Origin: Adineta steineri
Lineage: Eukaryota > Rotifera > Eurotatoria > Adinetida > Adinetidae
Length of the DNA: 64,000 nt
Direction of reading: 5' to 3'
Assembly (NCBI GenBank): GCA_905250115.1
Contig: CAJNOI010000274.1
Location: forward strand, 1 to 64,000
Part shown: in pieces, positions 13,641-24,727 of the stretch
How positions within the stretch are numbered: the stretch's first letter is position 1
How the letters are laid out: each line of letters starts with the position of its first letter
Made by a program: the position numbers and the translations under genes
The notes under the pieces: model-generated
The model's database searches: none
Told to the model about the DNA's origin: nothing
The model's input: only the letters and a program-made list of their open reading frames with translations

Positions 13641-14305
13641 ATGCAAATCTCAAAATACTTGTGTATTATGATTATTGGTGCTATTGTGATTGCTACTAGT
13701 GCATCATCATCAACAAACACAGGCAACTGTAATGATAAGAGCGATGAACAACCATCATCTGGTTCAAATTCAGCAGAACAAAACTCTAATACTAATCAAC
13801 AGTCAACTACCACAAATACAACTAATCAATGTACCACAGGAGATCAGTACTGTTGTAATAACGTCGACAACTCAAGTAAGTTTAATGATTTATCATGTTG
13901 AAAGTTAGATTTTACTATCTTTCATCATAAAGTTTATTATTTCTTTCTTGTTTTATAACAAGTATAATATTACTTTAGATACTGCTCAGTTACAAAATGG
14001 AAACAGTCTTTCAAACTTGTTTTTTAACAGTCAGCAGCAACATCGTATGTATCAGCTTTACTTTCATATTCTTTCATAAACAAATAATTATTTTTATCAA
14101 TATTCTCAGAGTCAGCATGTTCAAATTCAGGCAGTGGTGATCAAACTACAGGATGTCAACAAAACATGTATTGTTGTCAAGTATGTTATCAGAATCTATT
14201 CTCCTTTTCTTAATCATATTTTACTCATAAATGTATTGTTTTTAGAACATTAATTGTAACGCTCTTATTATCATTCAATGTTCACCTATCACGATTATTC
14301 TTTAA
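13641..14305 (+). CDS. Secreted class I hydrophobin-like protein B (143 aa)
   Basis: Four exons: 13641-13875, 13979-14044, 14110-14180 and 14246-14305, with introns of 103, 65 and 65 bp, the same lengths as in genes A and C. The signal peptide spans residues 1-22. A Ser/Thr/Asn/Gln-rich linker runs to residue 63. The core is C64-X6-C71C72-X31-C104-X11-C116-X5-C122C123-X12-C136 then SPITIIL. A ninth core cysteine (C128) lies four residues after C7, and C30 sits in the linker. The segment after C3 contains NTAQLQNGN, shared with gene C and nearly with A. The terminal ALIIIQCSPI resembles the buried last strand of class I hydrophobins. An AATAAA signal follows at 14332-14337. Role in interface coating is inferred from the family. 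Confidence 0.75.
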
Positions 14306-14331
14306 TTGAGCCCAATTATTTTTGTCGAAAT

Positions 14332-14337
14332 AATAAA
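14332..14337 (+). terminator. Polyadenylation signal AATAAA of gene B
   Basis: The hexamer is 27 bp after the stop codon. The equivalent hexamer in gene C is at 17928-17933. Confidence 0.5.
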
Positions 14338-14550
14338 ACAAAACATTTTATTTTCATCTTCTAAATATTTTTCTTACTTTTCTAATATTGTATTCTTTCA
14401 ATTTCAATAAAATATCTATTCTCACTTTATTCATATCTATAATTAATCAATTATTACCGTGTATCATCTCACACAACAATATAGACATTCGATTTTGATA
14501 CAACTAGATTAAATAAAATCTTTAGTGATATTTGTATTAAAAATATACAA

Positions 14551-16719
14551 TGAAAAGAGAGTGTGAATGTTTAAGTCATTCTTCTCTCATACTACACACC
14601 CACACACACACAACATTTCAACCTTTCATTGATAGAAAATGGAATAAAAATTGAAGAATTATTATCTAGAAGATTTTCATTTTCATAGAGAACAACTCTA
14701 ATTTCAACAACAAATATCATAGAAATACATCCCACAGAATGGAAGTTAATATATCTTTGTGCTAAATAGAGAATACTCACTGATTCAACAGAAATAATAA
14801 GTAAAAATAATTGTTTATTTTAACAAACAGTGTACTTCATTCCATTTCAAATGGCAAACAAATTCATCGGCTAGTAATTATTATTGATAGATTAATGAGC
14901 AGAACTTTCAATAGAACTATACAAATGATAGTACAATTTCACAATAAGTCTCTCATAATACTTGATCGAAAGACATCAAGAAATTATAAAAACTTCGTTT
15001 TGTTCTCTCTCTTAATTACTTTTATATAAATATCTATTTATCTATTTCAAAAATATAAAATTCTTCTTTCTTCTGAAATCTTTCTTCATCATCATCATCG
15101 TACTGACCTGAAATAAATAAAAGAATATTTTTACTTGTAACAGAAAACAAAAACATATAATCGATAATTCATTTTCTACAATCAAAAATAAGCTATTAAA
15201 TAACATATCTTTTGTATTTCTTCTCCTTTCTTATTTTCACATCGATTTGTTTTTAGTATTCAGTTAATAAATTACTTTGTCATGTTTATTTTGAAAGATC
15301 TCATCTTTAAATTTACTTTATCTATATAAAAGTCGAAACAAAGTAAATTAATTAAAAGAAATCTTTCTGATATTATACTATACAGTGTAAATAAATATTT
15401 TTGTGTTAAAATAATGATATTTATATTGAAGTAAAGCCATCTCTCAGTTAAGTATTGAAAAACTTTCATTATATAATGGACATAGAGTATAAAAAAGTAT
15501 ATTGCTCAAGGTATGAATTAAATAAAAGACTGAATAAATAATTCTGCATATATTTCGGAAAGAAAAAGAAGAGGCTTTGAACACATCAAATTGTTGGTTA
15601 GAGTACACGCCATAATAACAACAAACAATAATAACGAACAATAGAGAGAGAGAAAGAAGTTAAAAGTTATTTTAAGATCATTCATAAATGAATTATTTTT
15701 CAGTTGTTTGTTTTTGTTTAACCGAATTCACTAGACCAGAACTCTAAAGTGATATACATGGAACAAAATTCATATAAAAATGATAGATGTTAGTACTAGA
15801 GTAATACTGAGTTTATATGGACTGTAATTAATCAAATTATTCAATTATTTAATTATTTCATAAAAATAAAAACTAAAGCGTCATATAGAAAATTTTTATT
15901 TTATTCATTCAATAAACATTTTAAATCATCTTTTATAGTTTCAATGAAATATAAAGTATTACACAAACCGATGACCTGAATATATACTATTTAATTAATT
16001 CATTTACTGAACATAATAATTATTTTCCGGTATTCTCATTAGATCATATATAATATTACATGTATAGAACAAAAGTATTTAAAAGAAAAAAAATGTTACT
16101 CATCACGCATATTTCTAGCAGAACGCAAGAGGAAATTATTATACAAGATTTTCTTTGAAATTATTTAATCCAGTTTATTATTATGTCACAGATTAGTTTT
16201 ATAAAAATATGACTGAGTTTTGATGAAGGTCATCTTTTTTGTTGAAGAAGATTAAATAAACTTTCAATTAGATATCATTTATTCTATCATATTGATATTA
16301 AAATAAAATAAAAATGATGAGTACAATCTTTATGAGAGACCGTAAATACCAATTACTTCATAAACGCAGGTCTGCAAAATAATTAGCTTTCATAGAAAAT
16401 ATCTGAGTTTGTTCAGCTGAAAGAATATTTTTTAGAGTTTCGTTTAAGATCATTTTGATATTATTATCGATTGTTATTGTCATTTTAACAAATTGTTTAA
16501 TCAACAACTTATAATAACATTTCCGCTCGTATTTGTAGTAAAGCTTGACGTATTTTACTATCTTCTCATGTGCTTTCTCGACGGAGCTATTAAGCATGTT
16601 TAAGGAACTTCCTGATTCATTACCTTAACCATTTTAGTGATGTTGCTTAGTTCACACACATCAATTTTATCATTTAAACTAACAAATTTTGAAAAATTTC
16701 TTTAAGTGCATCAATGTCG
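14551..16719. other. Spacer between hydrophobin-like units B and C
   Basis: AT-rich with no gene. It contains a dispersed repeat at 15722-15957, annotated separately. Confidence 0.5.
15722..15957 (+). repeat. Dispersed repeat, inverted partner at 44966-45200
   Basis: The reverse complement of 44966-45200 matches this stretch nearly end to end. Shared runs include TAAACATTTTAAATCATC and TTTTATAGTTTCAATGAAAT. No coding capacity is visible. The partner starts exactly at an assembly gap, so its true end is unknown. Confidence 0.75.
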
Positions 16720-16974
16720 TCGTTTGATTTTCTTTTTTCAAGAAAACATTTAAGATCTAAATCAACATTCACTTTGTCTCTTTTTCACATCTAAAAATAT
16801 CACAGACTTGTACAGAGATAAGTCTAATATTTCTCTTTCATATTATCAAGTGCACCTTTTGTCTCTATATTCATTTCTCCACCTTTAACTCTCTTTCTTT
16901 TCTTTTCTTTCCTTTCCTTTGTAAAACATGAATATTATAAAAATACATATTATACACTCATCAAATACACAACA

Positions 16975-17276
16975 AGATAACGTCATCAATACACTCTCTT
17001 AACTATGCTGATGTTAAATATAATCTTGTTTTTGACGTCAGCCAATAATTATGACCAAAACCAGATATGATTCTCTTTGTATGTATTTCTTCAATTCAAC
17101 AAAATAAATCATAAGATTGACGTTTGAAGATTAAACAAAAGCATACTCTTTTCCACATCAATGATCATATATTTTGTATATAAACACCTTTCAAAATCTA
17201 TACATAATATATCTCATTCACTCAACATTTACCAGTTAACTGATCAACAATCAAATTTTACTAGTCGATATTAACA
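16975..17276 (+). promoter_or_regulatory. Promoter of hydrophobin-like gene C
   Basis: An AACGTCAT site lies at about 16979-16986, CRE-like TGACGTCA at 17033-17040 and TATATAAA at 17177-17183. Spacing to the ATG is the same as in gene B. Confidence 0.6.
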
Positions 17277-17905
17277 ATGCAAATCTCAAAATATTTATGT
17301 GCTATGATTATTGGTGCTATTGTGATTGCCATTAGTGCATCGCCATTACAAAAACGCAGTAGTAGTATATTCAACAGTCAATCACAGTCAGCATCTACTA
17401 CTACTAATCAGTGTACCACAGGAACGCAATACTGTTGCAATAACGCTCAGAATTCCAGTAAGTTTAATGATTTATCATGTTGAAAGTTAGATTTTACTAT
17501 CTTTCATCATAGAGTTTATTTTTTCGTTCTTGTTTTATAACGACTATAATATTACTTTAGATACTGCCCAGTTACAAAATGGCAACAACGCTGGATCAAT
17601 GTTTTATAATACGCAGACTAATAAACAATGTATGTTTCATTTTTGTTTTTACATTCTTTTGTAAATAAATAATTATTTTTATTCATATTTTCAGTAGCAT
17701 GTAGTAATTACAACAACAATAGTTCCATGGGTACTCAAACTACAGGATGTCAACAAAACATGTATTGTTGTCAAGTATGTTATTAGAATCTATTCTCCTT
17801 TTCTTAATCACATTTTACTCATAAATTTATTGTTTTCAGAACTTGCAGTGTACTTTCAGTCTTATTGTTATTCAATGTTCACCTATCATTATTACTTCTG
17901 GTTGA
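17277..17905 (+). CDS. Secreted class I hydrophobin-like protein C (131 aa)
   Basis: Four exons: 17277-17457, 17561-17629, 17695-17774 and 17840-17905 (introns 103, 65 and 65 bp). Signal peptide is residues 1-22, followed by PLQKR, a possible dibasic processing site also seen in protein A. The core is C46-X6-C53C54-X31-C86-X15-C102-X5-C108C109-X13-C123 then SPIIITSG. An additional cysteine (C114) lies between C7 and C8, so the mature chain has nine cysteines and probably one unpaired thiol. The linker before C1 is shorter than in A and B. An AATAAA follows at 17928-17933. Frames stay open through all four exons, so the gene looks functional. Confidence 0.75.
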
Positions 17906-18190
17906 GCACAATCATTTTCGTCAAAACAATAAAACAAGACATTTTATTCTCATCTTCTAAATATTTTTCTTACTTTTCTAATATTGTATTCTTGCAATTT
18001 CAATAAAATATCTATTCTCACTTTATTCATATCTTTAATTACCTAATTATTACCGTATATCATTTCACACAACAATATAGACATTCGATTTTGACTGAAC
18101 TAGCTTAAATAAAATGTTTAGTAATATTTGTATTGAAAATATACAATGAAAAGAATAAGAATATTGATCTAAGTTATGTAATAGATCAAT

Positions 18191-21100
18191 TTAGTTGAAT
18201 TCATAAATGAACAAAGCTTGAAAATCATAAGAGACATCAATTGATACAAATATTTGATATAAAAAACCAGCAATATGTTATATGTTATTCAACCTTGCTT
18301 TGACTGAACTATTTTTTGTTAAATTAATCGATATTCTAGTTATTTTAAGTCAACATGATGTTTTAGATAATGATGAAGAAGAGTTTTTCATTTTTTGTAG
18401 TAGATAAATAGATCGACATTTATATGGGAGTAATTAACACAAAAAAACGAAATAAAACAACAAGTTGTCATATCAAAACACAAATTTTATTATTACTGGA
18501 TGCCTTTTGAATGTTCAGTTTTATGTAAATGGTTAAAATCAATCATTTCTTTGTCGGTAATGTTCCATTTATATTTTTTAAAATTTAAATATAAGAGCAT
18601 TATATGATTGGTGATTCTTTTTTTTCGTATTGAAAGTGAGGTGTTTATGAATTAGAAGAAAGATGAAGGATAATGAGTGAAGAACTTTTTGTTTATAGTT
18701 TACAACTAATTTTGATGAAAAATTTCCATTTAAAGTTCCATCATTATTCATAACGAATAAATAACATAAACAAAGAGATAGAGGTAGTTTTTTTTGTAAG
18801 GTTACAATTTCGATAGAGGAGTTTTGCTCATATTGAAGAAATGAATGACAGTAGAAAAGCATATTAATATTTTAAACAGCGGCGAAACCAAACTAAGTAG
18901 TTTAATATGTGAAGTTCAGGAATATCTACTAGTATCAAAAATTTTAATCTATACGATATACAATTGTCTAGGTCATAATAAGAAAAGTTATCGATTGGAA
19001 TATAATACAAATTATGTTGATCATATGCATTGCAACATCATGTGCCATCCGTGTGATAATAATCATCAATTTGAGAGTAAGTTAAAATATCTTCAAAGAC
19101 AAAATGTATTTTTTTTAATGCTGTTGCCACATACATGTCATTTATAAGAATTAGTTTTTTCATAGACAATCAAAGATGTAAGTTCTATATTTAATAATAA
19201 TAATGGATCGATTATTACAGAAGAAAGCATAAATAAATTAATAATAGTTTGAATCCAAGAATCTTTTTTTCCCATACGGAATAGTTTTATTTAGAGCCAA
19301 TCATTATCAAGATAACTGATAGTCTTAATTATTTCCAATGAAAAAAAGAAAATTTTGATTTATTGATCATTGATACAAAGGTTCTGCCAATAGATCAATA
19401 GCGAAGGAATGAAATTAACTAGTATCATTAGGGTACACATAGATCATTCATGATACTATACAATGAAACGTTCAAATTTCAAACAGATTACAGATAGTCG
19501 TATCAAGGTTAAATTTACTCGATGATGAATGATGCAGATAAAAATGAAATAGAAATAATCCATTTTAAAACTATCAAAATCAGATAAATGATGTTATCAA
19601 AGTAGTCTATAATAACTAACTCTATGTACATCAGAGACCCTATTGTGATTTAAAATATACTAAATTATTTTATGACTAAGAATATAGGATATCAAGATTT
19701 TCGAACGTACACTCGTTCAAAGTGTACCTATGAAAATATCGATATATTCTTTTCATCGTTATGTTAAATAAAGGATTTTTTATGTACTTTTACTTTTCTT
19801 GGAATTTTTCTCTTCTTCTTCTTTTGCCCTTCGTAATAGTTGTACATATAAAGTACACGCATGTTCTTCTCTTTTTTCTTTCCTTTGTAATCGTTCAAGT
19901 ATGTTCCAGTAGATTCTATCCGCTATCGATCTTACTCCGATATGTTGTTCTCTTTCGTTCAATGTTATTCTAGCATATTCTTTCTTATCAACTATATATA
20001 TATATATAGTCGTTTCTTTTTCAATATTTATCTATACAGAGCATGTCATATTTTACAAAAAAATATTATTAATAAATGATGAAAAGTTAATATACAATCT
20101 CTATTCTTCATTTATTTCTATTTATAAAATATACAGGAATCATATTGATTTCTGAATATATTAAACCAGGTTACCTTTAAAGTAAGAAAAATATTTTATT
20201 ACTTTAAAGACGAAAAACAATGGCGTCTTTCTTTTTTATTTCTATGACATGTTTCTATTTATAAAATAAATTGTTTTTATTTTTCGAGGTTACACTATCT
20301 TTTACATTTTCTTTTATTTCTATTAATAATGACGTATTTACGTTTTGTACACATTATTACTCATACATGTAACGCTTGTTAGTAAACATGACATAACAAA
20401 TAAATAAAAAATAATTTATTAAATGAATATATATATATTTTCTAGGGATTTTTCTATTGTATAAATATCAACAGTTTATCTAGGATAGAAACAATTATTT
20501 TGGAAATATAAATAAAGTTCTCAGACTTGTATTCTGTCCTCTTGGAAAGTTAAGTGTATATATAAGTTCATATGTTAAAAATAGTCTATCAAATTTAATT
20601 AAATAACAAATATTACTTTGAATTAAGTGATGCATGGTTGTTTATGTTGAAGTCATATGTTTTTTTTTGTATAGTTTAATGTTTGATGAATTTTTCTTAA
20701 CGACAAGAAAATAGTTACAACAAAAAATGCTTATTTTTTCTTAGATTTTAACGTAGAAAAAATAATATAATACTCATGTACGAGAGGTAAGACTATTGAA
20801 TATTGAATAATATAATTCCATAGACTATGAATACTCTTCTTAGCTAGGTAAGGATGATATATATTTTTTTCTTCTTCTCATCAGATCATTCAATGACCTT
20901 ATTAATATTTTGTACCTTAAACCCATTATATTCACGAAACCAATTAATAAATATGGCGATGACAGCAAGGATATTTTCTCTTTTTTTCCTCATTCTATAT
21001 GTGTATAAAATACTCCAAAAGATAGATGTCGTTTGTAATTTTGTCTTTCTATCATCCAATCATATGCATTACCTTTCTCTCGAAAAAATATCGAAACGAC

Positions 21101-21372
21101 TAGTCGTTTCTTCTCTTACTCTCTCATTCGTCACTTCTTCTCAAGAAAAATAAAATCATTCATATATATACGTATGACAATAATTTCAATTCAAATAAGA
21201 TATTTACCATTCTTACCTGTTTCTTTTTTTCTTGTAGAATTCCGCGGTTGATAAAGATTACATTTAATTGCGCAATAACACCTACACACACATATGTCAT
21301 ATGATTCTATTTATATGTGAATTTTTTTTTCAGATATTCAAAAACAACTCACACTCGTCTTTTTTTTTAACA
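18191..21372. other. Intergenic AT-rich sequence
   Basis: It contains one open frame at 18845-19147 (100 codons, cysteine- and histidine-containing C-terminal half, possible donor at about 19079) that I cannot assign. Otherwise it holds AT microsatellites and a T-rich stretch before the TENT5 start. Confidence 0.45.
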
Positions 21373-24300
21373 ATGCATGTTTCACCAGTTTATTTAACTC
21401 CAGAACAAAATGATAAATTACGTCGTGTATTAACTCCAACAATTCCTATTTATCCATCGCCACCAACATCATCATTTCCAACGTTACACATTGTTCCAAA
21501 AGATTTTCTTCGAGATATTCTATTAAAATTAAAAGAACATTCAATTGATATATTAAATATTCGTTTACATGGTGGTGCTGCATCTTATGTTCTTGTAAAT
21601 GATTCCGATTTTGTTTATCGTGATATTGATATTGTTTTTCAAATAAAAACACCATTATCATCACAACAACAAACAAAATTATTTTCATCAAATAATGAAC
21701 CGTATTTATGTGATGTATGGACAATTATTAAGTATATTATATCGTCATGTTTAATTGAACATATACCAAATGCATCAACATGTACACAATATTTTATCTC
21801 ATCTGTACTTGATACATATACAAAAAAGAATATAAAAATAACATCAGAACAAGATTCATGGGCATTATTATCATTACAAAATTTATTAGGACAAAATCTT
21901 GAATTAAAATTTGTTGAGAATATTAAACGACAATGGCAATTTAGTGTTGATTCATTTCAAATTGATCTTAAACCATTATTATTTGAAAAAATCGAAACAG
22001 TAACAAAACAAATTCAAACAAAAAGTTTAGTTATTGATGCAATTAATGGTGTTACAATAATTAAAAAAGAACAAAATAAACAGTCAAATGCAAGTACAAG
22101 TCCAATACAATTTGGATTTTTTACACCGTCATCATTACCAAATGTTAATGATAATGAAAATAATATTCAATGTCAAACTCTTGCGACAATAACAACAATA
22201 GAAAGAAAAAAAAGTAGTGGTAAGTTTGACAATGAATATGTAACCATGATATTTCTATAGATGTCTAATCAATTATTTCTATAGATGAAGAAAATTCATC
22301 GATTAAATTTCAAAGGAAATTATTTTATGTTGATAAAAAGAAAAAGTCATTTCCGATTTTATATAAATAAAACTTCATATCGACAGATCATAACTAACAA
22401 CATCCGATTTAGAAATTTTTGATTGAAAAAAATTAATATGAGTATAAAAGGATATTACATAAGAGAATCTATTACCTTCTTAAGAAATTTATCTTGATAG
22501 TTGCAGTTGACATATATATATATATATAATAAATCACCGTTAACATTTAATAATAGTCATTTTTTAACGACTTCGTCTGGGCATAATATTATATATCTAA
22601 CACTTAAACTTTATTTAAAATATTGAAGTAATCCGTTTAAGATATATTTCGTTTCTACTAAAAACCATAATTATAGAACACTAGTGGTTATTCTCAATTA
22701 GTAAATTCTTTAAACTATTGCTCTCATGTTTAATTTCAATCTTTTCGTTAAATAAGAGAATAAATTTTGAAGACAGCGTAGCTATTGTTAATAATAACCA
22801 GTTCTCTGTATTTTAGCCGAAATTAGCAGCAGTAGGATAGCATGAATTTAGCAGTACTGACTATTGCAGTTGTCTTTTGGCAATTGCTCATCCTTTTCTT
22901 GGTATTTCTAAGCAAGTTATCTATATATATTTGTTTTTTAATTTTAGCAACATCTGAATCTCGTTCACGTACATCTGAAGTATTCGATTCTACAAATGAT
23001 GATAATCAATCAGATTCCTCACTACAGTTTCAAATATCAATTAATGAAGATGTTGATGATGGAATTGAAGCTGATGCTGATGATTCAACTACTGAAGATG
23101 ATGATCAACTATTCCCTTCATCAGTTGATACAAATATATCTTCAACAAGTGTAATATCTTCTTCGATACCAGTAGGAACACAAGTGCATTCGGTTTATAA
23201 AGATTTACATCAAGCTCTTCATCATTTAAATAATAAATTAATTGCTACTTATGAACCTGAAACAATGCGTGGTGGTGGTTTATTAGTAAGTCTTATAATT
23301 AGATTTAATAAATTATTTCTTTTATCTATTTTTAGAAATACTGTGATCTTTTATCACGCAATTATAAACTTTATGATGTTGCAATAATGATGCATATGCA
23401 ACGATATATGTGTTCAAGATTTTTTATTGATTATAAAACAATTACTGAACAAATACATGTTATTGCACAATATGTTGCTACACATTTTTTACCATCATCA
23501 ATTTTAAGTAATCTACATATAACAAATAATATGAATGAAATATTTCAATATCGTTCTTATTTACATAATCAATTAATGAATTCCAAATATGATACGAAAC
23601 AAATCGATCAAATTGATTTAATTAATGCACGATTATGTTTATTATTTTTTGAATATTTAGCACAAGTTATACAAGACAGTACTGTTTGTTTAGCACATGA
23701 AGATAGAGAATTATTATTATTTAATATTCATTATTTAAAAGAATATTATCATTGTGAATATGAACATTTATTTATTCAAGACAGTCAACATCTTCAAAAA
23801 TATCATGTATATAATCCTCAACATCAACGACATAATCCATCATTGAATTCAAATCGACCAGTATGTACATTTTTTTAATAATAGTTTAGAATAAATTGTT
23901 ATATAAATTTTTATAAAAAAATAAATTGAGTTAGCGAATTATTTTTTCATATTTTACACATATGATTCAACTTTATAGATGAGATTTATATTTAGAAACA
24001 ATATTTTAATTATTCCCTATTGAGTTGACTTCCGTAGCTTAACGTATAAGAGATAAGAACACGCGATTAATTATTACATCCTGTTGAACAACATGATAGA
24101 ATAGAATTATTCTATTCTTTGATATACCGACAAGTTTTTTTTAAAATTATTAGTTTTTTTCATCTATTTTAATATTAAATTAATTAGAATACCTTTTTTT
24201 CTTTACAAAAAAGATTTAATTTCACAAATATTTCATCTCAATGTTTAAATAAATTTTTCTATACAGAGTTCATACGATTTCAATTAAAATTAAAGAAAAA

Positions 24301-24727
24301 TTCTCTTATAGTTACGAGTTAAATAATACTTATTGATATGATTAACTTGAGTTCGGAAAGTATTAATGATACACAAGAAATTCTTTAGAGAAATAATAAT
24401 CTGACTAGCATGTTACCATATATAATTAGAATTACAGAGAAACCTGTTTTCTTGTCACGATAATAATTGAATCCTATTATTTAAAACTTTTATTGCATCT
24501 CTTTTATAAATAATAGAATAAATCTAGATAAAAACATTTATGTATACAATATCATTGTTTACTTTTTTTAGTCTTCGCCATCAAGATCCCATGGATATCG
24601 TGGAAATTCATATAGAAATCACTATAATCATTATCATCATCATCCACAACGACAATCATCAAATGTATTATATCATGGCCAACGAAATTATATTGATCCA
24701 CAAACAGTAACACATCGTCGTAATTAA
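21373..24727 (+). CDS. TENT5: TENT5/FAM46-type non-canonical poly(A) polymerase (621 aa)
   Basis: Exons: 21373-22219, 22948-23285, 23336-23860 and 24572-24727, all phase-consistent. It is a nucleotidyltransferase-fold enzyme that in other animals adds poly(A) to mRNAs, often for secreted proteins. Catalytic features are visible: HGGAAS (residues 66-71, the G-[GS]-A-A-S loop) and the metal-binding pair D84/D86 in YRDIDIVF. Family motifs follow: SWALLSLQN, LELKFVENIKRQWQFSVDSFQ, then HLNNKLIATYEPETMRGGGLL, KYCDLL, RYMCSRFFID and STVCLAHEDR. An acidic, serine-rich insert of roughly 70-80 residues (about 285-360) separates the two conserved halves, and the C-terminus is Asn/His/Tyr-rich. The protein is longer than the usual 390-440 aa because of these parts. 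An upstream in-frame non-ATG extension was not used. Confidence 0.92.

Larger units (their letters stand above)
13080..14550 (+). repeat. Hydrophobin-like duplication unit, copy B
   Basis: This unit is nearly colinear with 16720-18190 over its whole length, from a block before the CTTTC-rich tract through promoter, four exons, three introns and a 3' flank ending near ATATACAATGAAAAGA. The promoter parts differ from copy C by scattered substitutions only, so the duplication is fairly recent. Confidence 0.8.
16720..18190 (+). repeat. Hydrophobin-like duplication unit, copy C
   Basis: Tandem partner of unit B about 3.6 kb downstream, in the same orientation. Introns keep identical lengths, while the exons differ by substitutions and short in-frame length changes. 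Confidence 0.8.

Noticed and set aside
24015-24090. TAGCTTAAC-like segment considered as a tRNA A-box
   Set aside because: No matching B-box or cloverleaf. No tRNA or rRNA gene was found in the window.
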